Source of the DNA: Oreohelix idahoensis
Taxonomy: Eukaryota; Mollusca; Gastropoda; Stylommatophora; Oreohelicidae
Direction: 5' to 3'
Length of the DNA stretch: 64,000 bases
Assembly (NCBI GenBank): GCA_024509875.1
Contig: JAMPIV010005035.1
Coordinates: 1-64,000 of the forward strand
Position 1 is the first letter of the stretch. Every line of letters begins with the position of its first letter. Shown here piece by piece: positions 49,181 through 60,661 of this stretch. The notes under the pieces are model-generated. The model was not told the DNA's origin, searched no databases, and saw only the letters and a list, made by a program, of their open reading frames with translations. Made by a program: the position numbers and the translations under genes.

Positions 49181-51703
49181 CTACTCAAGTCCACTCCTCA
49201 AAGTTTCCTTCCCCTGGAATGTCTCATATGCGCGCTTGAAAGAGCGTCGCCGCTTCTGACATTTTTGAAAGATTTCCTGTGATAGCGGTGGAATATCCCT
49301 GCCACTATCGTCATCTTCGTCAGTTTTGGCGATCGTCAGGAGATGGTCGGAGGTTGGCACTGGTTTTTCCAAGTATCTCTTTAAGAGATTTAAATGGAAA
49401 ACCTTCTCCTTTCCTTCAATAGAGATCTGGTAGTTAGCCTTAGAAATCTTTTTCAGGACGGTAAACGGCCCTTGCCATCCGATCTTCAGTTGGTTGTTCT
49501 CAGTAGGGAGTAACACCAAAACTTTCTCTCCTGCTTCCAGTTCTCTCTCTTCCGCGACTTTCCTGTATCGGTTAGCGTGCTTGGTGCGTGCTCGCTTAAA
49601 GTTAGTCGTTGCTAGGTCCCACCCTAGTTTCAACCGTTCCTTTAAAACCGACACATATTTACTGGCTGAGACGACTGTCTCATCCGCCTTCTCGTCTGTC
49701 AGAGACTGAAGTAAGGCTTCAAGCGGGCCCTTAATGGGTCTGCCGAATAAGAGTGTAGCTGGCGGAAATCCTGTGGAAGTATGAGGAGATTCTCTGTAGC
49801 CAAATAATGCTGCAGGAATACAGAGATCCCAATCTTCAGGTTTCACTTGTGCCAGCTTACTTAGCATCATGGTGAGGTTTCCATTAGCACGTTCCACGAG
49901 CCCATTTCCGGCCGGAGTATATGGCTTAGTGTGGATGTGCTGGGTCCTCAAGATCTTAACGATCTCATCCATCAACAGGTTTCGGTATGGAGATCCATTA
50001 TCCGTCAACACTTGCTGCGGGAATCCCAACCGAGTGAAAATCTGCACGAGGGCTTCTGCGACATGCTTGGCATCTGCGCATGTTAGCGGGATAGCTTCTG
50101 CCCATAAAGTGCATGTATCGACTAAGGTCAGGATAAACCTGTTCCTTCTTTTAGTCCTTTCGAAAGGCCCTAAAATGTCGATCACAACCCGTTCGAATGG
50201 TGTTCCCATTATTGGCATTTCACCCATGTGGACTGGGGGGGTCCGTTGCTTGGGTGGTACACGTTGGCACTGGGCACAGGATTTGACATATCTGATGATA
50301 TCAGTATTCACTCCTGGCCACCAATAATGAGTGGTTATACGTTGGTTTGTGGCGTTCTGTCCCATATGTCCGCTAAAGGGAAGAGAGTGCCCCATTTCTA
50401 GGATTTGGCTTCTGTACTGTTTCGGTACTAGGAGCTGGTTGTAACCTTGGTCAGGCTTGCCCGTTCTCCGATAAAGTACGCCATCCTCAGAAAAAATGTC
50501 CCCGTGCTGTTTGGGTTCCTTAGCCATGGGCAGTTTCCTAAAGCAGGGTGCCAAAGTAGGGTCCTTGTATTGCGCTTCTTTAAGTTCCATAGGTAACAAA
50601 TTTGGCGCAGGCTCCCGTTCCTTTTTGGTTTGCCCTCTTGTAGTTACTGCTGCCACAATCGGCTCTTCCGGTTTCCCAATACACACGTATCTCCCGCCAA
50701 GTATGACTGGGTAGATGGGGTCATCCATAACAGCCGCTTTGATCACACCTCTGACAAAGTCAGAGTGTATCTCCACCAATGCGATGGGAAGCGCTGTAGG
50801 TGCCTCACTCTTACGAACTCCACAAAGTTGGACGGTCTCTGCTGTCTCTTGACCGGGTTTGACCAGGTTTCTGGCAACAATGCAATCGTAAGAAAGCCCC
50901 GTGTCAAATAAGCAAGAAGTTTGAGAACCGTTCAAAATAACAATACCTCGCGTTGAGGGTCTATCCCCAAGAGGTTGGGAATCACTGTCAATAATTCCGC
51001 CTTGCGAGACTGTTAATAAGCATCCGATGCGTTTAGGCTCGGTGTGCTCGGTCTGATCATATGTCCCGTGCTCAGGGGTTCTCCCTTTGCCACCTTGTCC
51101 TTTCTGGCTGCGCTGCCATGTAGGGCGGTCGGGTTGATCAGACTGTTTGGGGTGGTTGGGGTACTTGTTCTTGTAGAACTTGGATTTTTCAGGAGGGGGG
51201 TTTTGAGGTCCAGTTTCTCTGTGGTTGTTTTGGTTAGAAGCCTGAGAAGATTGCTCTAGGTTATGTTTTCGAAAATGCTCCTCTGTCGGTTTCCGCTTTG
51301 TGGCCGGTAGTTCAGCCAGCGCATTGTGATAACGCTCAGACTTTTCCAAAATGTCTTCAAGTTTTTCTGCCCCCTGCTCAGCGAGAAATCTCCGGGTATC
51401 AGCAGACAAAGTGTTCTTTATTTGTTCAGTTAGAACAAGTTCCTCAAGACCTTCATAGGTAGAGGGGAGCTGCGAAAGCTCAAGGCACTTTGTTAGATAT
51501 CCCTTAAGACGAGATGAGAACTGGTGAAAAGTTTCAGAATTCTCTTTCCGGCTGTTGCGAAACAGTTGCAAAAACTTGCGAGCGTTCATTTCAAAACGCT
51601 CCAGTAACGCTTTCTTCAACACATCGTAGTCGTCTTGTTGGCTACTTTCCAGCTTAGAATAAACATCATAAGCAGAACCTTTTAGGGCCTGGGAAAGTTT
51701 CAT
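49181..51703 (-). CDS. Element 2 Gag (C-part), protease and integrase
   Basis: This is an 840-codon uninterrupted frame. Capsid residues 1-130 include KLSQALKGSAYDVY and a SCAN-like block (TYEGLEELVLTEQIK, LEDILEKSERY). A basic Q/N/K/P-rich tail follows, about 135-225. The protease has CLFDTGLS (D267) and YPVILGGRYV (331-340); the linker VAAVTTRGQ is next. Integrase has the HHCC finger H439, H446, C476, C479, the catalytic D509 (VIDILGPF), D568 (LTDNGSPY) and E604 (GNGLVERANG) with 35-residue spacing, and the GPF module at 745. Integrase inserts the cDNA; protease cuts Gag. It ends 90 residues after GPF, without entering RT. The ATG at 51703 overlaps the upstream stop (ATGA); W-N-M-K homology suggests the true protein continues from the upstream frame. 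Confidence 0.93.
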   Translation of the reverse strand: MKLSQALKGSAYDVYSKLESSQQDDYDVLKKALLERFEMNARKFLQLFRNSRKENSETFHQFSSRLKGYLTKCLELSQLPSTYEGLEELVLTEQIKNTLSADTRRFLAEQGAEKLEDILEKSERYHNALAELPATKRKPTEEHFRKHNLEQSSQASNQNNHRETGPQNPPPEKSKFYKNKYPNHPKQSDQPDRPTWQRSQKGQGGKGRTPEHGTYDQTEHTEPKRIGCLLTVSQGGIIDSDSQPLGDRPSTRGIVILNGSQTSCLFDTGLSYDCIVARNLVKPGQETAETVQLCGVRKSEAPTALPIALVEIHSDFVRGVIKAAVMDDPIYPVILGGRYVCIGKPEEPIVAAVTTRGQTKKEREPAPNLLPMELKEAQYKDPTLAPCFRKLPMAKEPKQHGDIFSEDGVLYRRTGKPDQGYNQLLVPKQYRSQILEMGHSLPFSGHMGQNATNQRITTHYWWPGVNTDIIRYVKSCAQCQRVPPKQRTPPVHMGEMPIMGTPFERVVIDILGPFERTKRRNRFILTLVDTCTLWAEAIPLTCADAKHVAEALVQIFTRLGFPQQVLTDNGSPYRNLLMDEIVKILRTQHIHTKPYTPAGNGLVERANGNLTMMLSKLAQVKPEDWDLCIPAALFGYRESPHTSTGFPPATLLFGRPIKGPLEALLQSLTDEKADETVVSASKYVSVLKERLKLGWDLATTNFKRARTKHANRYRKVAEERELEAGEKVLVLLPTENNQLKIGWQGPFTVLKKISKANYQISIEGKEKVFHLNLLKRYLEKPVPTSDHLLTIAKTDEDDDSGRDIPPLSQEIFQKCQKRRRSFKRAYETFQGKETLRSGLE

Positions 51704-52236
51704 ATTCCAACGACCGACCTCTCTAACCCGTACAGAGTTGCAATTTTCTCAAATTTTTCTAACCATGTGTCAATCTTCTCATTTGGACAAGGAAAAGATT
51801 CAAGAGTGAAAGACATAGCATTTAGTTGAAGAGATTGAGTGTTAGCAGGGTCAGTTAAGGAAGAATGAGGAGAAGACTCTCCATTGCTGGAGGTAGAGGC
51901 AGCCCCACGACTTTGGAACTCTAGAGCTTTAAGAGCCAACTCATGTTGTCTCTCCTTCTCTCTTTCCTCATGCTGTCTCTCCTTCTCTTTCTCCTCACGC
52001 TGTCTCTCCTTCTCTCTTTCCTCATGCTGTCTCTCCTTCTCTCGTTCGTTCGCCCTGCGAATTTCCATTTCCTCGTCCATCTTCTTCTGCTGTAAAAGAC
52101 GGTCTTCCGCTTCCTTCCTCTCCACATCATATCTCTCCAGTTCGTCTCTGACAAAAGCTTTCGCTTCCTCTCCTTCCAGTCCCTCCTCTCTCGCTTCGTC
52201 CCTGAGAAGTTGTCTAAGCTTTGCCCTCTCGGCCAT
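51700..52236 (-). CDS. Element 2 Gag N-terminal coiled coil
   Basis: 178 codons from ATG 52236 to a TGA overlapping the next frame. Residues 1-105 are an E/R/K-rich coiled coil with a repeated EREKERQHE unit. After a serine-rich hinge, the start of the capsid appears as IDTWLEKFEKIATLYGLERS. The capsid goes on in the -1 frame (WNMKLSQAL), so either one base has been lost near 51705-51715 or the second ORF is reached by frameshift or re-initiation at the ATGA overlap. Element 1 Gag has the same coiled-coil-then-capsid layout. Confidence 0.88.
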   Translation of the reverse strand: MAERAKLRQLLRDEAREEGLEGEEAKAFVRDELERYDVERKEAEDRLLQQKKMDEEMEIRRANEREKERQHEEREKERQREEKEKERQHEEREKERQHELALKALEFQSRGAASTSSNGESSPHSSLTDPANTQSLQLNAMSFTLESFPCPNEKIDTWLEKFEKIATLYGLERSVVGI

Positions 52237-52994
52237 ATTATGTCAGTGACTGAGACACGTGGAGATATAAAATAGGAAAAAGAATAACCTGGTTCCTACC
52301 ACTTACGAGAAAAAAATTCCAAAAATACAAAAGCTGATATCCTTAACCCTGGGATACCTCCTCCAAAATAAAATCTAACTATCGCTGCTATTATCGGCAA
52401 TAAAGCGCTCAATGCAAAACACGACTACGCCAAATAAATGGTAGTTAAGATTACAACTGAAAAATAAGTTGCTACAGTGGAAAAGCAAAAGAATATTGCA
52501 AAAAAATAAAGAGAAAAATAATCCCTTAATTTTTAAAAATCCACTATAAGTTCGCCCCTGAAGTCAGATCGGGTAAGGGAGGGAATTAATCTGGACAAAA
52601 AGTCCGAAACACACTCCTTAACTTAGTTCAAACGCCGTTCTGCCTCAGTACCCAGTGAATTTTATACACTCACCACTTTACCAGCATTTAGTATTACAAT
52701 CAGCAGTTAACATATATCCCGACAAAATCAACCTGTAACCAAAATGTATATTATTCAAAGATGCTGTGGAAAAAAAAAACTTATTAGTTTGTGTGGTCAG
52801 CACGCCCGTAAACAGATCGCTAGTCTAGGGGGTAATTTTTTTTTTTTTCTAAAAAGATACACAACTCACAAAACATCACACTCTTACTCTATTACAGAAT
52901 AAGAATCTTAAATACAAAATCCAGATAGACGAGTCCACGTTTGTCGTACTCGTCTTCCTATTCTAAGTTCAAAGACCGGAAACGAGTCCCCATT
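52237..52994 (-). promoter_or_regulatory. Element 2 leader with primer-binding site
   Basis: In element sense the 5' LTR is followed by AA and then TGGGGACTCG (plus 52983-52992), the expected position and TGG start of a tRNA primer-binding site. About 740 bp of AT-rich leader follow, with no open frame, up to the Gag ATG. Packaging signals are expected here but not identifiable by eye. Confidence 0.6.
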
Positions 52995-55575
52995 TGTCGT
53001 AGATTTCCGATAGGAGAATTAAGACTAGGTTTGGTCCCTTCTGAATAGGTTTGAATAGGTGATAGACTCAGTGAGAGTTAGTGAAAGGTAATAGAATTTC
53101 CACACACGTGAGATGATAGATTTTGATATAGTGGCTGTCTCTGAAAGCGAAAAGAATTCTTCTCTCTCTCACCTATCTTCTACAACAGTTGTTACAGCGT
53201 CAGACAGACTACACCAATATACATATTACGTATATTTCTATCACTCACAGGCACGCACATACACGTGACGACAGGTAAACACACAGACGTGGGAAAACTA
53301 TAACAATGATATATATATATATTATCTAGAACGAGCTGACCAAACACGATTATTAAGTTCAAGAGCGATTTTATTATCAGGAAAAATCGGCTCACAACAT
53401 CAAAGAAAGTACATCAAGGAAAATACATATACACATAGTCATAAAAAAATCAAGGAAATGTTGCAAGGATGATAGCCCCGTTATAGTGTTAACTCTAGGT
53501 TTAGCCCGGCCCCGTTAAGAGAACAGATGATGGCGCCCGAGTCACAGATACATAGGGTTTGAGTCTAAGAGTTTTTCTTTGTTTTATCTCGTAATTATAT
53601 GCACAGAGTTTGAAAAAAATCTGATTTAACCTAAGACAAAAACACAAGAACTCTAGCCATATAATAGTGAAAATATCACTCAGACCAGTGTACACTCATT
53701 CATTCCGCCATGGCTTCTCATTCAGGTACTCACGACTTTGCTCGCTGCCTCTTGGAACACATTGATCTTAGATTTTCGCACAGACTAAAAAAAAATGCAG
53801 TCTTCTGCCAAGAAATCCCCAGTTCCAAAAGACGTATTGAACTTGGAGTCTCCGGGAACGACTACTTGGGTATGCAAATTTGTTCAAATGTCTGATTACG
53901 TCACCTAACAATTATTCCAGGCGCGGGAGTTAGCAGAGCACAGTGTCAATAGCGTAGGTTTCTAAAAAATGATGAATGTCAGGTCGGTGCCTTCCCTCAG
54001 TATAGGATTCACTTTAGTCACACCACAGATTTGTCCACAAGATATAATCTAGTCGGGAAATGATTGTTAATATTCACGCCACCAGGCAGCAAATTATATA
54101 GAGTTTCTAGAAGAAATTAAGTGCTGGCTCCAAGGTCCAGTATTTATCATTACAGTCTTTGAAAACCCGTTATAGGGATATTAGTATTTCTGTCTAACTT
54201 GCACCGTCAGATCAGTGTTACTTGAGAAAACCCACGTGGTTCAAAATAAGGACTGTCTATTTCTTCACAAGTATGGAAACTACTACTAGGTGCTGGTAAA
54301 GTTAGGGTCACCCCAAAACTTTCACTGTGTGGAGGAAAAATAACACATATAATATAATAAACAGAATCTGTACTGGTTAAAACTTACATTTAAACTGGCA
54401 AGCAGAGAGCTTTGCTTATCATTTAAACTTCCCGTGACGTAAGTTATATTTAAAAATCAGCATTCCTCATAAATTAAGAACACGTGCGTATTCCGTCACC
54501 ATTCATGAGGCTGGATTCTAGAGTTTATACGTTAGTTTAGAAAAATACACTCGACTGAGTATTAGCAGTTAAATTAAATTTATAAATAGCTACAATTGCC
54601 GTTATAAGCTAGAAATTTTAATTTTATTCTGCTATCCACTGAATGCTTCCCTAGAAAATATAATAGCCTACCACTTTATTTCTCTTCTGCGCTAAAGAAA
54701 TAGATTAAAATGAATTAAGCGATTTAACACTTTAACACTCACAAAATCTATATATCTATCATATTAATTACCTCAACCACAGAATTACAGGTAGTCGCAC
54801 AACTTAAGAATAAAAATGCTGAAAATATTTCTGGAAGTCTAGAAGTTCGACAAATTGCCGAAACAAACTGAGATCTTCGCTAACAGCTATTCTGTTTTTC
54901 GAGCGACCTATCTACTGTGGAGTCTATGAGCGAGAATGAAATTAAAGTTTCAAACTTGGCCAATATCTTAAAATCAGACAAAGGGCCCAAACTTACTTCG
55001 CCAAGCGAAATTATCTCCCCTACTCCCAACATTTACGTCCGCTTAACGCGTGTCGTAACTGTCACCTACTGACCACGATGTACGCGTGTCAGTTTCAAAT
55101 CCCAGACAGCCTGACTCCATTTCAGGGCAGTTTTCACACTACAGCTGACCATGGCCCAAGTGAGCGCCGTGTCAGTTTGGGATTTTTTTTTTTTTTTCAG
55201 ACAAATGTCTGGATATTGACCGGTGCAGATGTAAAGTATCACACCTCACCGGGACTAATGCCGAGAAGAAGCTCGCGCGCTCGGTGAGAATGTAGACGAT
55301 TTGCTACGTCCTATGTTCCGCGAACCGACTTATCACGCCTTCTGACGCCCTGCAGCCCTGACATCTACGTAATATCGTCCTAGCGCGATTCTCAGTTTAT
55401 GAGAAGGGAAAACAGGTAAAGTTTGCGACTTATATGAAAATAATATTCGCAAAACGAATGGGTGAAAAAAATACAGGAAAAAAATGAAATACAGAGATAA
55501 TAAAAGAGAGAATTTTCGGGTGAAAGAATAGGAAGAAGTTGTAGGAAATTAAATGAATATAAACCCTACGTGACA
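52995..55575 (-). repeat. Element 2 5' LTR
   Basis: 2,581 bp, same ends as 46420-49053. Compared with it, this copy lacks the 57-60 bp segment (junction at about 53659) and differs by small indels in homopolymers and a few substitutions. Short plus-strand frames (for example 53710-53895) are on the antisense strand of the element and are chance. Confidence 0.92.
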
Positions 55576-55580
55576 GTCAA

Positions 55581-55813
55581 GATGCCCACATGATTTCACA
55601 TAACTATTAGGGCTTAGACTTCTTGATATGTCTAGTTCTATAGTAGTTCCTTTTCTATATCATGATAGATACACATTCGTAATTTAATAATATAATGATT
55701 GTATCACTACATAGCGGTTCATTGATGTTTATTCACCGCTGTGCTTTGATGATTTTTTCTTCATAAATCATAAATTTAAGATATCTAATACGAAATGATG
55801 ATATGAATAAGAC
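55581..55813 (+). other. Element 1 RNase H end and 3' untranslated region
   Basis: Immediately after the GTCAA duplication the RNase H frame finishes as RCPHDFT with TAA at 55601-55603. The next 210 bp reach the 3' LTR. The expected polypurine tract is weak (gaaatgatgatatgaataag just before TGTTACG). Confidence 0.75.
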
Positions 55814-57400
55814 TGTTACGTGCAGTCTTTGATATCTTACAATATTATACATTGGTATACTTGTTATGTTCGCAAATATTTTGTAAACAAAATAGTGCTT
55901 AAGGAAAAGTCATTATTGAGTTACTTCCCTTGAAAGTTGTGTCGGCTCTTTCGATCGAACTCCGCGGATAAATCCAGTTTTCTGCGATTTATTCTTTGTT
56001 TGGGTAGTAATAGATTGTTCTTGCTTCAGAATATCTATGGCCTGAATTTATGTGTATTGTTTGTCTGAGTAGGACGAGTCTGTCTTATATCTGTATATCT
56101 TTACATATCTAAGTCGAACTATATGTTCTGTTGTCTCTAGGGAGGTCAAAGGCTATTCGGCGGATGTGTCGCTAGAGTGTGGTGTGATTTGGCTTCGTCC
56201 TGATAGGGACTGTGTTTTCTATGTCGGCTTGTCGCCGGGGAAAAAGTGATCTCAGTATTTGTGGGGAAAGTGATAGTCGTCTAGACCTATCGTGTATGCT
56301 TTACCCCAGTGTTTATTCGTATTGCCAAGGAATGGCAGAATCATATTTCTGATACCAAGGTAACAATAGATATTCTTATGAACTCTCGTACGAAGCCACC
56401 ATTTTCGATAGGTACGATTTGAATGTCTAAGAGAATATATTTGACTCGATGAAAACGACTTCGATTCCTAGCAGCACTATATCCTGTAGAATGCAGTCAA
56501 TTGTTCATGATCAAATCTACAGAGCAATGAAATGTTTAATGAATGACTAACTTTAGGACAGATTCATTATCTGTATCCAAACGTGAGTGACAGCTCACGA
56601 GTGAAGCCATCTTGGAACCAAGCAAGTAGTAACTTTCAAGAAGAGAAAAGGGATGCCCGTATTATCGCTTGATTAGTCCAGAGATCACTGCTACACATGA
56701 GTACCCTTTATTAGCGGTTCAATATTATTATATGGAAAAATATGTGCTGAACATTATGTTGAAGAATCGTCGCTAGACGAGATTAGGTCTAGAAGCCATC
56801 TGAAATATTATTTATAAGCTGACGTGCTCAGTCAGTGAAGTCAGTTGATATATATGTATGGGCGATACTGAGTGCTTGGCTACTGACAGTCCATTATACA
56901 ATTATTCTACATGAGTGCCCATGTAACATTGCAAGACCATTTATCCACTGTACCATGATGTATTATGCCAACCTGTGATTTGTCACTACCTGTGCTGTCG
57001 AGTGTATACGTCCAATTAAACTGTAGAAAGGTACACAGTCGTTGGTGTCGATGACTTCCAGCCATACGTGAGTGTGAGAAAAGAACATTTGTCAACAACA
57101 CGAACCCTTATTATCATTCGCACATTATACACTCAATCCATGTCTACACACCACTGCGTAGGTCAAGCTGACATTCCATACTCGAACCACGAGCAACACA
57201 ACAACACAGTATTTAACTCTGGTGATGTTCGAGCGAGCTTCAGTAATCAGAACACCAGAGGACTTTATCAACTCTTGCTCAGGGCAAGGGTCTTGTATTA
57301 AGAGTTTATCAACTGATGATGATGATGATGTCTGCTTCCATCCACTTATAATTATCTTTTGGTGGACATCATTAACGGGAATAAAATAACAACTTTATCA
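55814..57400 (+). repeat. Element 1 3' LTR
   Basis: 1,587 bp, the same length as the 5' LTR. Differences seen by eye are all C/T or A/G (for example tagtgcttaagg against tagtgtttaagg, and aacaactttatca against aacagctttatca). The outer flank ATGTG is the target duplication. Confidence 0.93.
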
Positions 57401-57405
57401 ATGTG

Positions 57406-59376
57406 CTTGTCATAGTGTTGTGGAACTTAATAAAAGTGTTTATCTGTCTGTTGGTTGTTGTGAACTTACACTTCATCATCATCATAACCCTAGACATTCA
57501 ACGTAGTCATCACAATATTCCAGAATAAGTCTGATTGAGGTCTAAATGTGGTAGCAAAGTAAGGTCATCTGTAACACACTACATTTATTAGATACAGATA
57601 CCTTCACAGCTGATCTCAGTCAGTATACTAAGTCCCCTATAAATATTTATATAATCCCAACTTACCACACTCGTGACCTAGGCAGCTACACGTCACAACA
57701 CCGCTTCGCTGTATCCCGATAAAATAACTTACACTAAATAATTTCCCAGCATTATTCTTATATTAAAGGTAGCCCATTGAAAGTTATCAAAATAGCACAA
57801 ATATATTTACACACAACTGCATACACCCTATCATAATACTAAACACCATTCACCAACAAACTTTAATACCCATGGCCACTTTAGCTAACCAAAACTCCCG
57901 AGTTTATACCCTACTATCTCCAAAGTTATCATAACAAAGGCTGGTACTTTTAATATATTACACAGTACTACACCAGCCGTAGGTCCTAAATTCATATAGA
58001 GATATGTCAAATAATAATAATACCACCACACTTTTTACACATAACTACACTGGCTATACTTCGTATGATTACCACAGAAACTTACAATACACTGGCAGAA
58101 GTCAGGTAATTGATGGCAAACTACGGACTAAAAATAATAATTAAATCCCTGAAGAATGCTTACTCTGACTTGCTAAAATCCTTTAGCTAAAATTCCTACA
58201 CAACTTATTTAGTCTACGTACGTAACCCAGACTTTCAGAATATCCACTAACCAGACAGACTGAGTTTATGTCAGACACTATTGACGGCAATAATAATCCA
58301 GGACTTGTGAGCCCTGACTAATAATTTGGCCCTGTATATATAGTGCCAATTTTCTGATGCAAGACACACGCGATGAGTCATAGCTCTAGAATTATCTCCC
58401 CAAAATCGCATCTACCCTACTTTGACGTAATCTAATGACTGCTACATTAATTAAAAATCGAACCCAATCGTCAGAGCTTTCCGTTAAACATCATAACATT
58501 ATCTTAACATCTGACGAATCGTTAACTAAGCGACGAAGAGTTATTCCCCCTGCTGGAACGGGGGGGGGGGAAATCAAAGAAAATAAATTCCCCAAGAAGC
58601 CCGCTGCCCCGCTTAAAAAATGTACGCAATATTTCGTAAACTTATCTGACCGTCTTTCAACAAGAATGACTCACTAGCCCACGCTACCACACGGATAGAG
58701 GTTTACTCCCATCCCTGAAAAAAGAAGGGTTGGTGGGGTTGATCCTACAATACTAGAACCATGACAAGAAATGAAAACATCTAAAAATCAGAAACCCTGA
58801 TAAAAATAGAAAAGAAAAAAAACAACATTAATAATAAAACAAGAACGGCCGGGTTGAAAATAAAAATTACAGTCACTTTGCCACACCGATATGCCAGACT
58901 GAGATGTATCTTGATAGGAATCTAGCTATGAACTGTTCTTCTGACATGTCTGCCTATCAAATATATAGTATTCGAGATTATGGTGCCATAAGCTAACCAT
59001 TTGGTTTAATTTCATCGGTGCAGTAATGGTAAAAGTTCAGTTAGCTACTTATCATAATTATGTATATATTAATTAGATGACGTCCATCGCTACTATGTTG
59101 TTATTGGCCAATCATCTATCTCCATACTCTTTAAACTAAAGGCTCTTCCGGTTTTAATAGTAGGTTTCTACACAAAGAGTACTGACGTCATCTTTATTTG
59201 ACTTGTATTTGTATTACTTGCTAGTCTTGCTCACGTACTTCTATCTGTTGGTCTTGCTCAAGTATTTTAGTCTTTTATTTCTAATCTGATGTAGTTTATT
59301 AGCACGAATTATGCTAGTATACGCCATCTGGTCACATGCTGCACACACACACACAAAGAATTAAAAAATGATGTCT
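57406..59376. other. Unassigned right flank of Element 1
   Basis: About 2 kb of AC-rich DNA without recognised features. It includes a G10 run at 58560-58569. The small frame across it (58435-58677) has no motif. Confidence 0.4.
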
Positions 59377-59389
59377 TTGAAGCTGCCGC

Positions 59390-59627
59390 TAGGTTGGTTG
59401 GTTTGGTTTTAAGGACTATCTTCATTGCTCACGACCTACTATTTTTTCGCCCTTATCTGAGAAGGATAGGCATCCGATCTCACTACCCAGGAGACCGGGG
59501 GAGGGGGGGAGTATGACATCATTAGGACCACTGGTTCTGAATAAATTATATTCCCTCAACTGGGAATCGCACCGGTACCTCTAGAGATTCGAGGCGGATG
59601 ACATACCTCTTAGCCACTACGACCCCC
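59390..59627 (-). repeat. SINE-1 copy, internally deleted, 13-bp target duplication
   Basis: It is flanked by GAAGCTGCC(G/A)CTA at 59377-59389 and 59628-59640 (one mismatch). The minus strand has the tRNA-like head with B box (gattcccagttgaggg) and the tail CCTTAAAACCAAACC. The central part present at 8652-9142 is missing. The family boundaries are well defined by this copy. Confidence 0.88.
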
Positions 59628-59821
59628 GAAGCTGCCACTAATTCTGTCTCAGCGACTTCTAAAACTGGCACTTAAAAAAAAACTAGGTTCATTACGACTC
59701 GCCTCCAGCCGAAAGAATTCAGCAGGGTGCATATCTATGCGTACAGGAACTGATTTTGTGCGGGTGCAAACTTGAACTTTCACTCAACCAAAAGTTATTA
59801 ACAGCAACTAGGTACTTATAA

Positions 59822-59943
59822 ACAGGCACGCGCACACACACACGCACAAACACGCGCACGCACACGCGAACACACACAAACACACACACATGCACGCACG
59901 CAAGCACACACACACACACACACCTATACATACACACATATAC
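59822..59943. repeat. CA-rich microsatellite
   Basis: (CA)n interspersed with CG and CAAA units over about 120 bp. Open frames across it are repeat artefacts. Confidence 0.9.
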
Positions 59944-60527
59944 ACATACCGAATTCCAGCAATCTTAACCTTGATGATTCATCGATTGTAGTGTCATTCT
60001 CTAATAGGCTATCATTAATTGTCCTTAGTATGTCTCCATTATCCATATTCCTAAGCAAGGGGTGCTCTTGAAGCTAATATGTCAGCTCTTTCCTTGTTGC
60101 GTACCCCTGCAAGACCGACATATCAAAAATAGTAACAAGGACCTCATTTTTAAAAAAATAAAATTTTGCCTCGTTTTTGCGAGGCACGTCCCGTTCAAAA
60201 CAGTCGGTTATATTAGGGCGTATGTCCAAATATAAAATACCTTTAGGTCTGAAAGTACTAATAAATTTGAATTCCCCTTTCTTGTTCCTAACGAACAATG
60301 CTTTCTGTGGCCCGCATGCAGGAAGCCTTCGCCAAAGCCATTCTGTACCCTTGCAGTGTGGTTGCTGTAGTGACGTGCATTACTTGATAGGACTCCTTGC
60401 CCAGTTCAGAACATCAGCTTGGTCACTCTTAAGTCGTGTAGAAACAACCGTAAAACTCTTTGGTTGTCTCCTTGGAGAACATCTCTCCTCCCCCGAAAAC
60501 CACCCATTACAATGCACCACTATTCCC
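59944..60527. other. Unassigned sequence
   Basis: No feature recognised. Confidence 0.4.

Positions 60528-60661
<134 letters not shown>

Larger units (their letters stand above)
46420..55575 (-). mobile_element. Element 2: gag-protease-integrase LTR element lacking RT
   Basis: The LTRs are 46420-49053 (3' LTR in element sense) and 52995-55575 (5' LTR). The target duplication GTCAA lies at 46415-46419 and 55576-55580, inside Element 1's RNase H codons. In element sense the order is 5' LTR, PBS, 0.76 kb leader, Gag, protease, integrase, polypurine tract, 3' LTR. The internal region is only about 3.9 kb. I find no RT or RNase H motif (no YxDD, no DYRKLN) on either strand between the LTRs. The protease-linker-integrase arrangement matches Element 1, so RT-RNase H would be expected after integrase and is missing there. 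Confidence 0.9.
38886..57400 (+). mobile_element. Element 1: Gmr1-like Ty3/gypsy retrotransposon (interrupted)
   Basis: Two 1,587-bp LTRs (38886-40472 and 55814-57400) begin TGTTACG and end TCA. They are flanked by the 5-bp duplication ATGTG (38881-38885 and 57401-57405). Between them, in order, are a primer-binding site, a 1.1 kb leader, Gag with a SCAN-like capsid, protease, integrase, reverse transcriptase and RNase H. Integrase before RT is the reverse of normal Ty3/gypsy order and defines Gmr1-type elements. The RNase H end is split by Element 2. By eye the LTRs differ at about eight positions, all transitions, with no length change (roughly 0.5%). That indicates a young insertion, yet the coding region has several frame breaks. 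Confidence 0.93.

Noticed and set aside
49054..52994. Element 2 as a normal-order gypsy element with RT-RNase H deleted between protease and integrase
   Set aside because: Not excluded, but the VTTRGQ linker directly joining protease to integrase matches the intact arrangement in Element 1, and the frame is continuous across it; loss after integrase is the simpler reading.
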